A stretch of 64,000 nucleotides of DNA from Lactobacillus sp. ESL0684 (GCF_029392675.1 NZ_CP113941.1:1779001-1843000); one strand, 5' to 3'. Shown: positions 7,463-18,676, numbered from the stretch's first letter. The notes: a model not told the origin generated them from the letters alone. Translations and numbers: made by a program.

Positions 7463-8584
7463 TTAAGCTTGGTATTGCTCATCAAAAACAATAATAGGTT
7501 TAATTGTCGTTCCAGCTAAAGAATCTGCAATTGCTTGGTTAATCTGCGCTGGCTTATAAAACTTAGCAATTTTGTCAATTGGGAACTTGCCTGCACGATA
7601 AAGATCAATCATTTCTGGAATGAATTCTTGCGGTACCGAATCACCCTCAATAATTCCTGTAACAGTCTTAGAAAAAGTCAAAATATCAATCATTGGATTA
7701 ATTTTATCAATCGTCTTCGTCCCCATTGCTACAACCGCAAACTGCCCTTTAATCGTTAATGCTGCAAGACCGGCTTTCATTACTTCAGGTTCTCCAGTTG
7801 TATCGACAGCATAATTTAAACCTGCAGAGCCAACAATACGGTTAATTTCTTCAACTATGTCTACCTTCTGATTATTAATAACATCAGTAGCACCAAACTT
7901 CTTAGCCATTGCTAAACGCTCATCATATTGATCAACAGCAATTATATGCTTGCAACCAGAAACTGCTGCACCCATAATTGCAGCAAGACCAACCGAACCA
8001 GCTCCTAATACCACTAAGTTAGAGTGGACTTCTGGCTTTAACGCATTCAAAACCGTTCCAGCGCCTGTCATATAACCACAACCTAAAGGGCCAGCCAGAC
8101 GTAAATCCAAGTCTTCAGGTACTTTTACCAAGTTATTAACATTAGCAACCATATGATCAGCAAATGAAGATTGTCCAAAGAAATTACCTACGTTTTGGTT
8201 ATCTTGGGTATGCAAACGATAAGTACCATCACGCATTGGACCACCGCTTGTATTAAGCTGGTTAAAATTCTCACAAGATCCCGGCAAACCATTACGACAA
8301 AACTTGCAAGTTCCATCATAAGCAAAACCAACGGCAACATGGTCACCTTTTTTAAAAGTTGTCACATTAGGACCTACCGCCTCAACAATTCCGGCACCCT
8401 CGTGACCAAGTACTGTTGGTATACCACCAGCAAAGCCACTCGCCTGGAACTCAATATCGCTATGACAAATTCCCGAGGCAACCGTTTTGATTAGAACCTC
8501 ATCTTTCTTTGGCTCATCTAAGACCAACTCTTCTAATTCTAATTTTTGCCCTGCCTCATTTAAAACTGCTGCATTAATTTTCAT
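7463..8584 (-). CDS. Zinc-dependent aryl-alcohol-type dehydrogenase
   Basis: The chosen start (MKINAAVLNEAGQ, 8584) has AAAGAGG upstream. It is a 373-residue medium-chain dehydrogenase with catalytic zinc ligands C40 and H61 ('GHEGAG') and a later Cys in 'GPLGCGY'. It has an NAD motif 'LGAGSVGLAA' and the stretch 'NVGNFFGQSSFADHMV', which resembles benzyl/aryl alcohol dehydrogenases (XylB class). In the structural zinc lobe 'YDGTCKFCRNGLPGSC' the first of four cysteines is Asp (D90). It leads an operon with two enoate-reductase-like flavoproteins, which suggests aromatic or unsaturated alcohol/aldehyde metabolism. The substrate is inferred. Confidence 0.82.
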   Translation of the reverse strand: MKINAAVLNEAGQKLELEELVLDEPKKDEVLIKTVASGICHSDIEFQASGFAGGIPTVLGHEGAGIVEAVGPNVTTFKKGDHVAVGFAYDGTCKFCRNGLPGSCENFNQLNTSGGPMRDGTYRLHTQDNQNVGNFFGQSSFADHMVANVNNLVKVPEDLDLRLAGPLGCGYMTGAGTVLNALKPEVHSNLVVLGAGSVGLAAIMGAAVSGCKHIIAVDQYDERLAMAKKFGATDVINNQKVDIVEEINRIVGSAGLNYAVDTTGEPEVMKAGLAALTIKGQFAVVAMGTKTIDKINPMIDILTFSKTVTGIIEGDSVPQEFIPEMIDLYRAGKFPIDKIAKFYKPAQINQAIADSLAGTTIKPIIVFDEQYQA

Positions 8585-8640
8585 GCTAATATACCTCTTT
8601 AACATTTAAGATTGTTATTTAATTCATGCTCATCTTATCA

Positions 8641-8663
8641 CTTAACCGCTTACAATGGTTAAG
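8641..8663. promoter_or_regulatory. Inverted repeat and cre-like site ahead of the ADH operon
   Basis: CTTAACC (8641-8647) and GGTTAAG (8657-8663) are exact inverted repeats 57-79 bp upstream of the ADH start. The left part, CTTAACCGCTTACA, matches the cre consensus TGWAANCGNTNWCA at 12 of 14 positions. Either a MerR-like operator or catabolite repression by CcpA could be the purpose. Confidence 0.4.
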
Positions 8664-8750
8664 AGAATATATAGCTTAATAAATATTTAAAGAAATACGC
8701 TGATTATTTATGACCCAAATTATTTACATAGTATAGGACAAATTCACTAC

Positions 8751-9572
8751 TTATAATACTGTTAGAATAGCTTTAGCTACACCATTATGTTCACAATCAG
8801 TTGTTACCATATCAGCTTCTCTTTTAACTTCTTCAACAGCATTGCCCATTGCTACACCGATTCCAGCATAATTAATCATTGAAATATCATTTCTTTCATC
8901 CCCAATAGCCATTACATTTTCAGAAGTAATATTTAAGTATTCACACAAAGTCGCTAGACCTGTTCCTTTATTCGTTCCTTTTGCTACGCCTTCAAGATAC
9001 ATTGGCTCAGTCCTAGTAATATCTGAAACTTGCTTAGTTTTTTTGTACAGTGGATCAGCCTCAAATTCATCTAATAATTCGGGTTTATCGAGAAACATAC
9101 ACTTGTAAATTGGAATCTTTGCCATTTCCTCTCTTGTACGATAAGAGATTTCCATATTGACAATGCGAGAATTATAAATTGAATAATGACCAATATCACG
9201 GTTAGCTGTATAAATACGATTAGCATCTACAGCCTGAAAATGCAGCTGCTTTTTTCTACTAATATCTTCAAGAATTAAATAATCCTCATAAGCTAAATAC
9301 TTTTCATAAATAAGCTTTTGATCAGTAGACTGAACTACCGCACCATTAAAGCCAATAACATATTCATTGTTTTGATTATCTATTTCCAGTTCCTGAAGAT
9401 ACCTTGTTACACCTGATAAAGCTCTTCCCGTACATATTACAACCTTAATACTTTTAGCTCGTGCAGCTAAAATTGTATCTTTAACTTTCGAGGTTATTTC
9501 TTTTCTCGAATTAACCAGGGTATTGTCTACATCAATTGCAATTAACTTTATTTCTTTTTTCTTTACATCCAT
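8751..9572 (-). CDS. Cof-type HAD-IIB sugar phosphatase
   Basis: The start at 9572 (MDVKKKEIKLIAIDVD) is preferred because AAGGA lies 8 nt upstream. The protein is about 273 residues. HAD motif I is 'AIDVDNTLVNSRKEI' (nucleophile and acid Asp), motif II 'VVICTGRAL', motif III/IV 'NKGTGLATLCEYL' and 'VMAIGDERNDISMINYAG'. A C2-type cap lies between motifs II and III. Such enzymes dephosphorylate sugar phosphates, nucleotides or FMN with low specificity. It sits downstream of a beta-glucoside PTS operon but a terminator (9603-9631) separates them. A role in detoxifying phosphorylated PTS sugars is plausible, not shown. Confidence 0.85.
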   Translation of the reverse strand: MDVKKKEIKLIAIDVDNTLVNSRKEITSKVKDTILAARAKSIKVVICTGRALSGVTRYLQELEIDNQNNEYVIGFNGAVVQSTDQKLIYEKYLAYEDYLILEDISRKKQLHFQAVDANRIYTANRDIGHYSIYNSRIVNMEISYRTREEMAKIPIYKCMFLDKPELLDEFEADPLYKKTKQVSDITRTEPMYLEGVAKGTNKGTGLATLCEYLNITSENVMAIGDERNDISMINYAGIGVAMGNAVEEVKREADMVTTDCEHNGVAKAILTVL

Positions 9573-9602
9573 GCCCTTCATCCTTGCTAAAAATATAAAT
9601 AG

Positions 9603-9631
9603 AAAAGGCTTGATTCATTAGAACCAAGCCC
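9603..9631 (-). terminator. Terminator between PTS operon and HAD gene
   Basis: On the minus strand GGCTTG...CAAGCC is followed by TTTTCTATTT. It would end the IIC-GH1-IIB-IIA transcript before the HAD gene. Confidence 0.65.
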
Positions 9632-9641
9632 GTATTATCTA

Positions 9642-9995
9642 TTACTTAATCACATTGCTTTTATAGAGCTTTTCGTAAAGATCAACCATTTCACCAGCCA
9701 AGTCACGGAACGTAATAGCATTCATCATATGATCTTGGGAATGAACAGTCAGTAAAGTTACTTGAGTATGATCTCCTTGAGCTTCTCTAGTAAGCATGGC
9801 AGTTTGTGAATTATGAGCTTCTAAAAGCGATTCATCTGCCTCCTTTAGTTTGGTTCTTGCTGCTTCAAAGTTACTCTTTTTGGCCTCTTTAATAGCTTCA
9901 AAAGCTAAACTTTTAGCATTGCCACCATTAGCAATTAAAGTCATTGATGCTTGTAAATCTTCATCTACTTTTTCTTTATCAGTTAATTCAGTCAT
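9642..9995 (-). CDS. PTS lactose/cellobiose-family EIIA component
   Basis: The 117-residue three-helix-bundle EIIA receives phosphate from HPr and passes it to EIIB. The active-site histidine lies in 'TLLTVHSQDHMMNAITFRDL', the standard Lac/Cel-type motif; 'ANGGNAKSLAFEAI' and 'AHNSQTAML' are also typical. It is the last gene of the IIC-GH1-IIB-IIA operon, 24 bp after EIIB. It closely resembles the second EIIA at 47860-48207, so the two systems could exchange components. The substrate is set by EIIC and the GH1 enzyme: probably a beta-glucoside such as cellobiose or a plant aryl-glucoside. Confidence 0.93.
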   Translation of the reverse strand: MTELTDKEKVDEDLQASMTLIANGGNAKSLAFEAIKEAKKSNFEAARTKLKEADESLLEAHNSQTAMLTREAQGDHTQVTLLTVHSQDHMMNAITFRDLAGEMVDLYEKLYKSNVIK

Positions 9996-10019
9996 ACTTT
10001 TTCCTAATCTACTAACTCG

Positions 10020-10358
10020 TTAAGCATTAATTAAACTAATGGCTTTATTGAGGACTTCTTTACCCTTCATCATGCCATAGTCTTGAATATTAATAACATC
10101 TACTGGAATATCCTTGCCATTTTTGCCGGCTCCTTTAGCCTTATTATTAATAAAATCATCTTTCATGTATTTTACTTGCGGCCCTAACAGAATGCAGTCA
10201 ATATCACCATTTTCAATATATTTATCCGCTTCAGAAGCGGCACATGCAAAGATATTAGCATCTAGAGCTTGACTTTTGGCTGCTTCTTGCATTTTTGTTA
10301 CTAACAATGAAGTACTCATTCCTTGATTGCAGTTCAACATAATATTAATTTTAGCCAT
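10020..10358 (-). CDS. PTS lactose/cellobiose-family EIIB component
   Basis: The 112-residue EIIB has the phospho-cysteine P-loop at the N-terminus, 'IMLNCNQGMSTSLLVTKMQ', with Cys9 as the phosphorylated residue. It later has the family segment 'CILLGPQVKYMKDDF'. It receives phosphate from EIIA and phosphorylates the sugar during transport by EIIC. It sits between the GH1 gene (29 bp upstream) and EIIA (24 bp downstream). The ending 'DVINIQDYGMMKGKEVL' matches that of the paralogue at 48220-48555. Confidence 0.93.
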   Translation of the reverse strand: MAKINIMLNCNQGMSTSLLVTKMQEAAKSQALDANIFACAASEADKYIENGDIDCILLGPQVKYMKDDFINNKAKGAGKNGKDIPVDVINIQDYGMMKGKEVLNKAISLINA

Positions 10359-10387
10359 AATTCATACCTGCCTTAGTTTTAAAATTA

Positions 10388-13196
<2,809 letters not shown>

Positions 13197-13356
13197 TCGA
13201 GAACTATCCTTTCTCTAAAAAGTTTTGACAATTTTAAATTAAGCACTTAATCTATTTTTATGGTATTACTATGAAGCGCTACCAAAAAGATAAAAATTGT
13301 CACTTATTGTGTAAAAACTTATCTTTTTTCAAAACGTGGTGAGAAAGGAAGTCACT

Positions 13357-14214
13357 ATGGTTTATCAATCTATAAACTATAAAGTTGGTCAAAAGTATGA
13401 TATACAGTTAATTCACAACAATTCAACAAACTATTACGCCCCTAGCTGTTGGCATAATTCAATTGAGCTATTACTTTGTTATAGTGGATTAGCAGATGTA
13501 AAAATTGGTTCAAAAGAGCATCAAATTAATAAAGACGAAATACTATTTATCAATAGTACCAAGGCCCATTCTATTAAGTCTAATCACCCTTTTGTGATTC
13601 TAACTCTAACAATTAACAAAGAGTGTTTAGGTACATATCAAGAAATATTTCCATCCTTAGAATTTAACACTGAACAAACAAAAGATAACTTTCAGGACTT
13701 AATAAGCTTGCGCTGCTACATAGAAGAGCTAAGAGCTCTTAAACAGCAAACCAATATTAGAGGAATTGAGTTTAGAGAAAATGTTTGCATAAATGACATT
13801 ATTTATTTACTGTTAACAAAAATGGAAATTAGTAACTCTAACGATAATTCATTTAGAAAGTCCAAACGTTTCGAAGAAACAATTTCGAATATCATGCTTT
13901 ATATTGAGAAAAACTATGAAAAGCCATTAACTTTAGAAGATACGGCTAAATCTTTTTCATATTCTACTGCTTACTTTTCCAAGTTTTTCAGAAAGCATAC
14001 AGGGATGTCGTATACAGAATACCTAACTAACGCTAGACTAAAGCATGCTTATTTTGATCTAATAATGACTGATCTTTCGATTACTAAAATTGCTTTAAAA
14101 AATGGCTTTGCTAATTCTAGGGCCTTTAGCACTTATTTTAAGCGTGTTTATGGAAATAATCCGCAAGAATATCGTAATATCATTCAATCTGAAAAGAGAA
14201 CTAGTAACCAATAA
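13357..14214 (+). CDS. AraC-family regulator with N-terminal cupin domain
   Basis: The start at ATG 13357 (MVYQSINYKVGQKYDI) has AAAGGAA 6 nt upstream; an upstream GTG is possible. The 285-residue protein has an N-terminal cupin-like sensor (about 20-90, with 'CWHNSIELLLCYSG') and a C-terminal AraC double HTH (about 180-280). The domain shows 'YSTAYFSKFFRKHTGMSYTE' and 'SRAFSTYFKRVYGNNPQEYR'. It is divergent from the EIIC-GH1-IIB-IIA operon, so activation of that operon in response to a beta-glucoside is the likely role. This is inferred from position. Confidence 0.85.
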   Translation: MVYQSINYKVGQKYDIQLIHNNSTNYYAPSCWHNSIELLLCYSGLADVKIGSKEHQINKDEILFINSTKAHSIKSNHPFVILTLTINKECLGTYQEIFPSLEFNTEQTKDNFQDLISLRCYIEELRALKQQTNIRGIEFRENVCINDIIYLLLTKMEISNSNDNSFRKSKRFEETISNIMLYIEKNYEKPLTLEDTAKSFSYSTAYFSKFFRKHTGMSYTEYLTNARLKHAYFDLIMTDLSITKIALKNGFANSRAFSTYFKRVYGNNPQEYRNIIQSEKRTSNQ

Positions 14215-14251
14215 AATCCGAACAATAGAAAGTCTAAAATTTGTACAAAAA

Positions 14252-14277
14252 CCCTGTAATAACAACTTATTACAGGG
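14252..14277. terminator. Terminator after AraC gene
   Basis: CCCTGTAATAA and TTATTACAGGG form a perfect 11-bp stem with a 4-nt loop. T-rich DNA follows on both strands (TTATTTTTT on plus, TTTTT on minus). Confidence 0.75.
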
Positions 14278-14288
14278 AAAATTATTTT

Positions 14289-14462
14289 TTAATCACTTAT
14301 TTTTTGTCCATATCCATATGAACCACTACATAAAATAGTTTTTTCAGCTGCTTTGGCAGACAATTTTAAACCTTTTTCAATTTCTTTTGCTGATATATTT
14401 TTGTATTCCTTATTATCCGGATAGCTTCTTACTTGCCGCAAAAATTCACGTTCATGTTTCAC
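14289..14462 (-). CDS. Possible 57-residue protein or gene remnant
   Basis: On the minus strand a frame opens after an upstream stop and runs to TAA at 14289-14291. From the GTG at 14462 it encodes 57 residues starting VKHEREFLRQVRSYPD and ending SYGYGQKISD. GGAG lies about 11 nt ahead of the GTG; there is no ATG. The residue mix (Lys/Glu-rich helix, 'KEIEKGLKLSAKAAEK') looks protein-like rather than random A/T translation. It follows the terminator of the LiaF-like gene and faces the AraC gene. I do not recognise it. It may be a real small gene or the 3' end of a decayed one. Confidence 0.35.
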   Translation of the reverse strand: MKHEREFLRQVRSYPDNKEYKNISAKEIEKGLKLSAKAAEKTILCSGSYGYGQKISD

Positions 14463-14497
14463 TAGTTTTTTAACTCCATAAATAACGTCATAAAAAA

Positions 14498-14530
14498 CAA
14501 AAAATGCGTTTCATTAAGACACGCATTTTA
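14498..14530 (-). terminator. Terminator after LytTR/LiaF-like unit
   Basis: On the minus strand AAATGCGT pairs with ACGCATTT, followed by TTTGTTTTTT. It sits just after the stop of the gene at 14532. Confidence 0.75.
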
Positions 14531-14531
14531 T

Positions 14532-15293
14532 TTATATATAATTAACATTAACATTTCCAAGTTTACTACTACCTGTCAAAACCAAGGTCGGTCCCTCGCC
14601 AGAAGACGTTCCCCGTACTTCAACCTCACCAAAGACTGAAGTAAGTTGGTCATCAACTTGCCAAGCTAACGGAATATAAATTGAAATTTCACTCATTGAT
14701 GAATTAATATCCACCATTACAGTGTCACTAGCAGGTTTAGCAGCATCAAGGTAAACTTCAGCATCTCCCATTAGCGAATTAATAGTTACACTACGCAAAT
14801 TCTGTGAGTGCACATAACGTGATACATCCGACATCCTCTGACTGATCACGATATCCGCATCATCAACACTTTTACTATCGCTGCCAAAAATATGATCAGC
14901 ATGAAAAGACTTTTCCGTTCCCATTTTAGTCCAATTCCCCTTAAACTCATGGCCATTAACATAAACATGAGTCTTGTGACCATGTTTAGTAAAAATCAAA
15001 TGCAAGCCCACACTAATTAGGCAAGCAGCCAGCAGCACAGTCCACGGCACAATCCGTGTAATTTTGAGCGGTTTAGCATAAATAATTAATAAAAATGCCA
15101 TAGAAAATACTGTTGCTGTTATGCTTTTATTAACTATACCTGCGATTAAGCATGCACCAAAAATAATTGTCCAAAGGACTGTCCAAAAGTTCAGTTGGAA
15201 GGCCAACAAATTAAGCTGATTCATGACCAAAAAGGCAGCTGCAGCTAGCAAAGTAAGGCCCCAAAATATTTCTTTAATTTTATGTTTCTTCAT
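14532..15293 (-). CDS. LiaF-like membrane protein with C-terminal cell-wall-response domain
   Basis: The 253-residue protein has four hydrophobic helices in the first 105 residues, then a soluble beta-rich domain. Its repeating pattern 'VTINSLMGDAEVYLD...MVDINSSMSEISIYIP...TSVFGEVEVRG' is the LiaF C-terminal (DUF2154-type) fold. LiaF proteins restrain cell-envelope stress signalling in Firmicutes. Its ATG overlaps the LytTR stop by one base (TAATG), so the two are translationally coupled. No LiaRS two-component genes are adjacent, so the partner here is the LytTR protein. Confidence 0.75.
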   Translation of the reverse strand: MKKHKIKEIFWGLTLLAAAAFLVMNQLNLLAFQLNFWTVLWTIIFGACLIAGIVNKSITATVFSMAFLLIIYAKPLKITRIVPWTVLLAACLISVGLHLIFTKHGHKTHVYVNGHEFKGNWTKMGTEKSFHADHIFGSDSKSVDDADIVISQRMSDVSRYVHSQNLRSVTINSLMGDAEVYLDAAKPASDTVMVDINSSMSEISIYIPLAWQVDDQLTSVFGEVEVRGTSSGEGPTLVLTGSSKLGNVNVNYI

Positions 15294-15748
15294 TATAATG
15301 ACCTTCTCTCATTTAACCGATCACGTAAACTATGGTAATAGTGTCGTGAAACATAGACAGCTTTATAAGTATCATGAAAGTGTACCTGACAATTCGAAAT
15401 CGATCTGGTCAACGCGTATACTTGCCTTAAATTTAAAATCGTTGACTTCGACACCCGCATAAACTGACTACTTAACAAATCCTCAAGTTCGTATAACTTA
15501 TAATCAATACTGAACGATTCACGCTTAGTATGAGCAATCACCTGTCGCTCTTCTGTCTCAAAAAACAAAATATCAGTTAAATACAAATAATATGAAGCAC
15601 CATCTTTATGACACTCAAGCTGATCTGGTCGTTTATTAACCTCCTGAAGTTGCCGATAAACTTGCTCAACTTCTGCCGATAATTCTTTGGCATGAATTGT
15701 CACCACAGGTTCTGCAATATCGGGATCAAGATCAATCTTAACTTTCAT
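15293..15748 (-). CDS. LytTR-domain DNA-binding protein
   Basis: The start at 15748 (MKVKIDLDPDIAEPVVTI) has AGGTGAG upstream. The 151-residue protein has a short N-terminal segment (about 1-45) and a LytTR domain (about 50-150) with 'YYLYLTDILFFETEERQVIAH' and 'FMRVSKSTILNLRQV'. It lacks a receiver domain, so it is a stand-alone LytTR regulator. Such proteins are often held in check by a co-encoded membrane protein, here the LiaF-like product of the overlapping gene. An envelope or signal-peptide response is plausible but not shown. Confidence 0.85.
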   Translation of the reverse strand: MKVKIDLDPDIAEPVVTIHAKELSAEVEQVYRQLQEVNKRPDQLECHKDGASYYLYLTDILFFETEERQVIAHTKRESFSIDYKLYELEDLLSSQFMRVSKSTILNLRQVYALTRSISNCQVHFHDTYKAVYVSRHYYHSLRDRLNERRSL

Positions 15749-15859
15749 GATTCTCACCTGCCTTTCACTATTTTATTAAACGCTAATTTATTATTAAAAT
15801 CTAGCTTCTTTGCATAAGTGGTCAATTTTTAAGACTAAGATGTAATTTTTGCAGGTATC

Positions 15860-15890
15860 AAAAAAGCAGGCTTATTAACAGTCTGCTTTC
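15860..15890 (-). terminator. Terminator after purB
   Basis: On the minus strand AAAGCAGAC pairs with GCCTGCTTT over a short loop and runs into TTTTTT just past the purB stop. Confidence 0.75.
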
Positions 15891-15896
15891 AAACAT

Positions 15897-17192
15897 TTAT
15901 TCAAGTCCTAACTGAGCAAAGATTTCATCAACATGACTCAAATGATAGTGATAATCGAATGCATCATCAATCTCTGCCTGAGATAAATAATTTACAATCT
16001 CACTATTTTCCACTAATTTTTTAAATGAAATGCCTTCATTCCAAGACTTAGCGGTTAACTGCTGCACCATATCATAAGCTGTTTCACGAGCCAAACCCTC
16101 TTCATCAATTAACTTAAGCAGAAGTCTTTGTGAATAGATTAAGCCATAGGTTTTATCCATGTTTTTGCGCATCGTTTCAGGAAAAACATCGAGATTAGCC
16201 AAAATACGATTGAAGCGATCAAGCATGTAATCAATGCCAATTGTCGTATCTGGCAAAATTACTCGTTCAGCACTAGAATGCGAAATATCACGCTCATGCC
16301 ATAAAGAGACATCTTCATAAGCAGTAACAATATTGCCACGCAGAACTCTTGCCATCCCACACAAATTTTCAGAACCAATCGGATTACGTTTATGTGGCAT
16401 AGCTGATGAGCCTTTTTGGCCCGCTCTAAAATGTTCTTCAACTTCGTGGATTTCCGAACGTTGCAAGCCGCGAATTTCTGTTGCCCAGTTTTCAATACTA
16501 GTCGCAATCAAAGCCAAAGTAGCAATATATTCCGCATGTAAATCACGCGGTAAGATTTGGCTAGTAATCGGCTGACGCGTTAATCCCAGTTGCTGCATCA
16601 CGCTGATCTCAACTGCTGGTGGAACGTTAGCAAAGGTACCCACTGCTCCAGAAATTTTGCCAGACTCCACTCCTTTAGCCGCGTGCTCAAAGCGGTCTAT
16701 GTCTCGGTTAATTTCCGCATACCAACGAGCTAATTTTAAGCCAAAAGTTGTTGGTTCAGCTTGTACACCATGTGTACGCCCCATTTCAACCGTATACTTA
16801 TATTTGATTGCTTTTTGTGCAATCGTCTGCTTTAAAGCTTGTAAATCTTGTCTGATAATCTCATCGGCTTGTTTTAATTGTAGTCCTTGAGCTGTATCAA
16901 CCACATCAGTTGAAGTCAGCCCAAAATGAACCCATTTTTTCTCTGGGCCAAGGCTTTCAGAAACTGTCCGAGTAAAGGCAACCACATCATGATGGGTTAC
17001 CTGTTCAAGTTCGGCAACCCTTTCGGCTGTAAAGCTAGCATTCTGGGCAATTTTTACTGCATCTGCTTTTGGAACTTCGCCAATTTCACTCCACGCGTTT
17101 GTAGCCGCAATTTCAACTTGTAGCCAAGTCGCATATTTATTTTCATCTGTCCAGACTTGACCCATTTGTGGTCGTGTATAACGTTCAAGCAT
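15897..17192 (-). CDS. purB: Adenylosuccinate lyase
   Basis: PurB removes fumarate from SAICAR and from adenylosuccinate in purine synthesis. The 431-residue protein has the fumarase-superfamily signature 'GSSAMPHKRNPIGSENLCG' (catalytic Ser loop), 'HFGLTSTDVVDTAQG' and 'VEMGRTHGVQAEPTTFG' (catalytic His). Length matches the Bacillus/Lactobacillus form. It lies 3 bp after purA, so the two make one operon converting IMP to AMP. Fumarate released here could feed the fumarate-reductase-like proteins at 4-7 kb, but nothing in the sequence ties them together. Confidence 0.96.
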   Translation of the reverse strand: MLERYTRPQMGQVWTDENKYATWLQVEIAATNAWSEIGEVPKADAVKIAQNASFTAERVAELEQVTHHDVVAFTRTVSESLGPEKKWVHFGLTSTDVVDTAQGLQLKQADEIIRQDLQALKQTIAQKAIKYKYTVEMGRTHGVQAEPTTFGLKLARWYAEINRDIDRFEHAAKGVESGKISGAVGTFANVPPAVEISVMQQLGLTRQPITSQILPRDLHAEYIATLALIATSIENWATEIRGLQRSEIHEVEEHFRAGQKGSSAMPHKRNPIGSENLCGMARVLRGNIVTAYEDVSLWHERDISHSSAERVILPDTTIGIDYMLDRFNRILANLDVFPETMRKNMDKTYGLIYSQRLLLKLIDEEGLARETAYDMVQQLTAKSWNEGISFKKLVENSEIVNYLSQAEIDDAFDYHYHLSHVDEIFAQLGLE

Positions 17193-17195
17193 AAC

Positions 17196-18482
17196 TTATA
17201 ATTCCCATGGATCTTGTAAAACAATCGTTTGTTGACGTTCAGGTCCGACCGAAACCGTTACTAACGGCACACCAACTAATTCACTAATGCGTTTTAAAAA
17301 ACTCTGAGCATTCTTTGGCAAATCAGACCAACTCTTAGCGCCAGTAATGTCTTCATTCCAAGCAGGTAATTCCTCATAGACTGGTTTACAACGATCTAAT
17401 TCCTTCAAACTAGCCGGATAATAGTCAATCGTTTGTCCATCAAGTTCATAAGCTGTTGCAACTTTAATTTGATCAAATCCACTAAAAATATCAAGTAAGT
17501 TCAGACTCAAGGCAGTAATCCCAGCAACCCTTTTAGCATGACGCAAAGCAACTGAATCAAACCAACCAACTCGACGCGGACGACCAGTAACCGTTCCATA
17601 TTCATGTGCAGTATCGCGAATCCGATCTCCTGTAGCATTAAGTAATTCAGTTGGAAATGGTCCCTCACCTACCCTAGTCGTATAAGCCTTGCAGACACCA
17701 ATAACCGTTTGCAAACGATTAGCGCCAACACCAATTCCGCTAGCAATTCCACCAGAGATGGTATTCGATGAAGTCACAAACGGATAAGTGCCTTCATCAA
17801 TATCTAGCATTACTCCTTGGGCACCTTCAAGTAACACATTTTCATTGCGATCTAGGGCATCATTAACCAAAACAGAGGTGTCAGTAACATACTGAGCTAA
17901 TTTTTGTCCATATTCATAATATTGCTCAAAAATTTCGTCAAACTCTAACGCAGGTTTACCATAAACTTTGGTAAACAAATCATTCTTTTCAGTCAAATTA
18001 GCATGTAACTTTTCAGCTAATGTCTCTTTTTCTAGTAAATCACAAACTCTGATGCCAATTCTCGAAGCCTTATCCATATAAGTTGGACCAATTCCATTCT
18101 TAGTGGTGCCAATCTTATTAGCGCCCTTTACTTCCTCTTGATATTCATCCTGCAAAATATCATAAGGCATGATGACATGCGCCCGATTAGAAATCTTAAG
18201 CTTGCTAGTATCAATATTGTTAGCCTCAAGGTTCTCAAGCTCACCCAGCAAAACTTCTGGATTAATCACCACACCATTACCAATTACAGCACTTTTAGCA
18301 GTAAAAATCCCTGATGGTGTTAATCTCATTTTAAAAGTTTTATCATCGATTTCTATGGTATGGCCGGCATTATTGCCACCATTTGCCCGGACTGCATAAG
18401 CTGCGTCTTTACTTAAAAAATCGGTAATTTTACCTTTACCTTCATCGCCCCATTGGCTACCAACAACTGCAACTGCTGTCAT
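17196..18482 (-). CDS. purA: Adenylosuccinate synthetase
   Basis: PurA joins IMP and aspartate using GTP, the first committed step to AMP. The 428-residue protein has the N-terminal '[19 protein letters not shown]' (P-loop and catalytic Asp), '[12 protein letters not shown]' (catalytic His), '[17 protein letters not shown]' and '[11 protein letters not shown]'. Length is normal. It is divergent from guaC with two PurR-box-like sites between, and followed at once by purB. The pairing puts AMP branch synthesis opposite GMP-to-IMP recovery. Confidence 0.97.
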   Translation of the reverse strand: MTAVAVVGSQWGDEGKGKITDFLSKDAAYAVRANGGNNAGHTIEIDDKTFKMRLTPSGIFTAKSAVIGNGVVINPEVLLGELENLEANNIDTSKLKISNRAHVIMPYDILQDEYQEEVKGANKIGTTKNGIGPTYMDKASRIGIRVCDLLEKETLAEKLHANLTEKNDLFTKVYGKPALEFDEIFEQYYEYGQKLAQYVTDTSVLVNDALDRNENVLLEGAQGVMLDIDEGTYPFVTSSNTISGGIASGIGVGANRLQTVIGVCKAYTTRVGEGPFPTELLNATGDRIRDTAHEYGTVTGRPRRVGWFDSVALRHAKRVAGITALSLNLLDIFSGFDQIKVATAYELDGQTIDYYPASLKELDRCKPVYEELPAWNEDITGAKSWSDLPKNAQSFLKRISELVGVPLVTVSVGPERQQTIVLQDPWEL

Positions 18483-18556
18483 TACTATTCACCTCATAAA
18501 ATTCCACAATATTACGATAATAATTTTACCAAGTCAATTGACATTAGTCAAATTTA

Positions 18557-18599
18557 AATACGAATTATTTAAGCTAATATATTTTAAATAGTTCGATTT
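18557..18599. promoter_or_regulatory. Pair of inverted PurR boxes
   Basis: The consensus is AWWWCGAACWWT. On the minus strand AAATCGAACTAT (18588-18599) matches all 12 positions; on the plus strand AATACGAATTAT (18557-18568) matches 11. The two face each other 19 bp apart, the arrangement PurR dimers use in Firmicutes. They lie between divergent purA and guaC. Confidence 0.7.
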
Positions 18600-18604
18600 T
18601 TATA

Positions 18605-18633
18605 TTGACAAGCTCAAAAAATTCTATTATAGT
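18605..18633 (+). promoter_or_regulatory. guaC promoter
   Basis: TTGACA (18605-18610), a 17-nt spacer and TATAGT (18628-18633) form a near-consensus sigma-70 promoter. It starts 5 bp beyond the inner edge of the PurR box at 18588-18599, so bound PurR could affect it. Confidence 0.8.
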
Positions 18634-18676
18634 TACTCACGTTCAATGATGTATGAATTTAGGAGTCGAGTTAATT

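Noticed and set aside
13266-13285. cre site between EIIC and the AraC gene (TGAAGCGCTACCA)
   Set aside because: It resembles a cre core but is one base short between the TG and the CG, so it does not fit the consensus.
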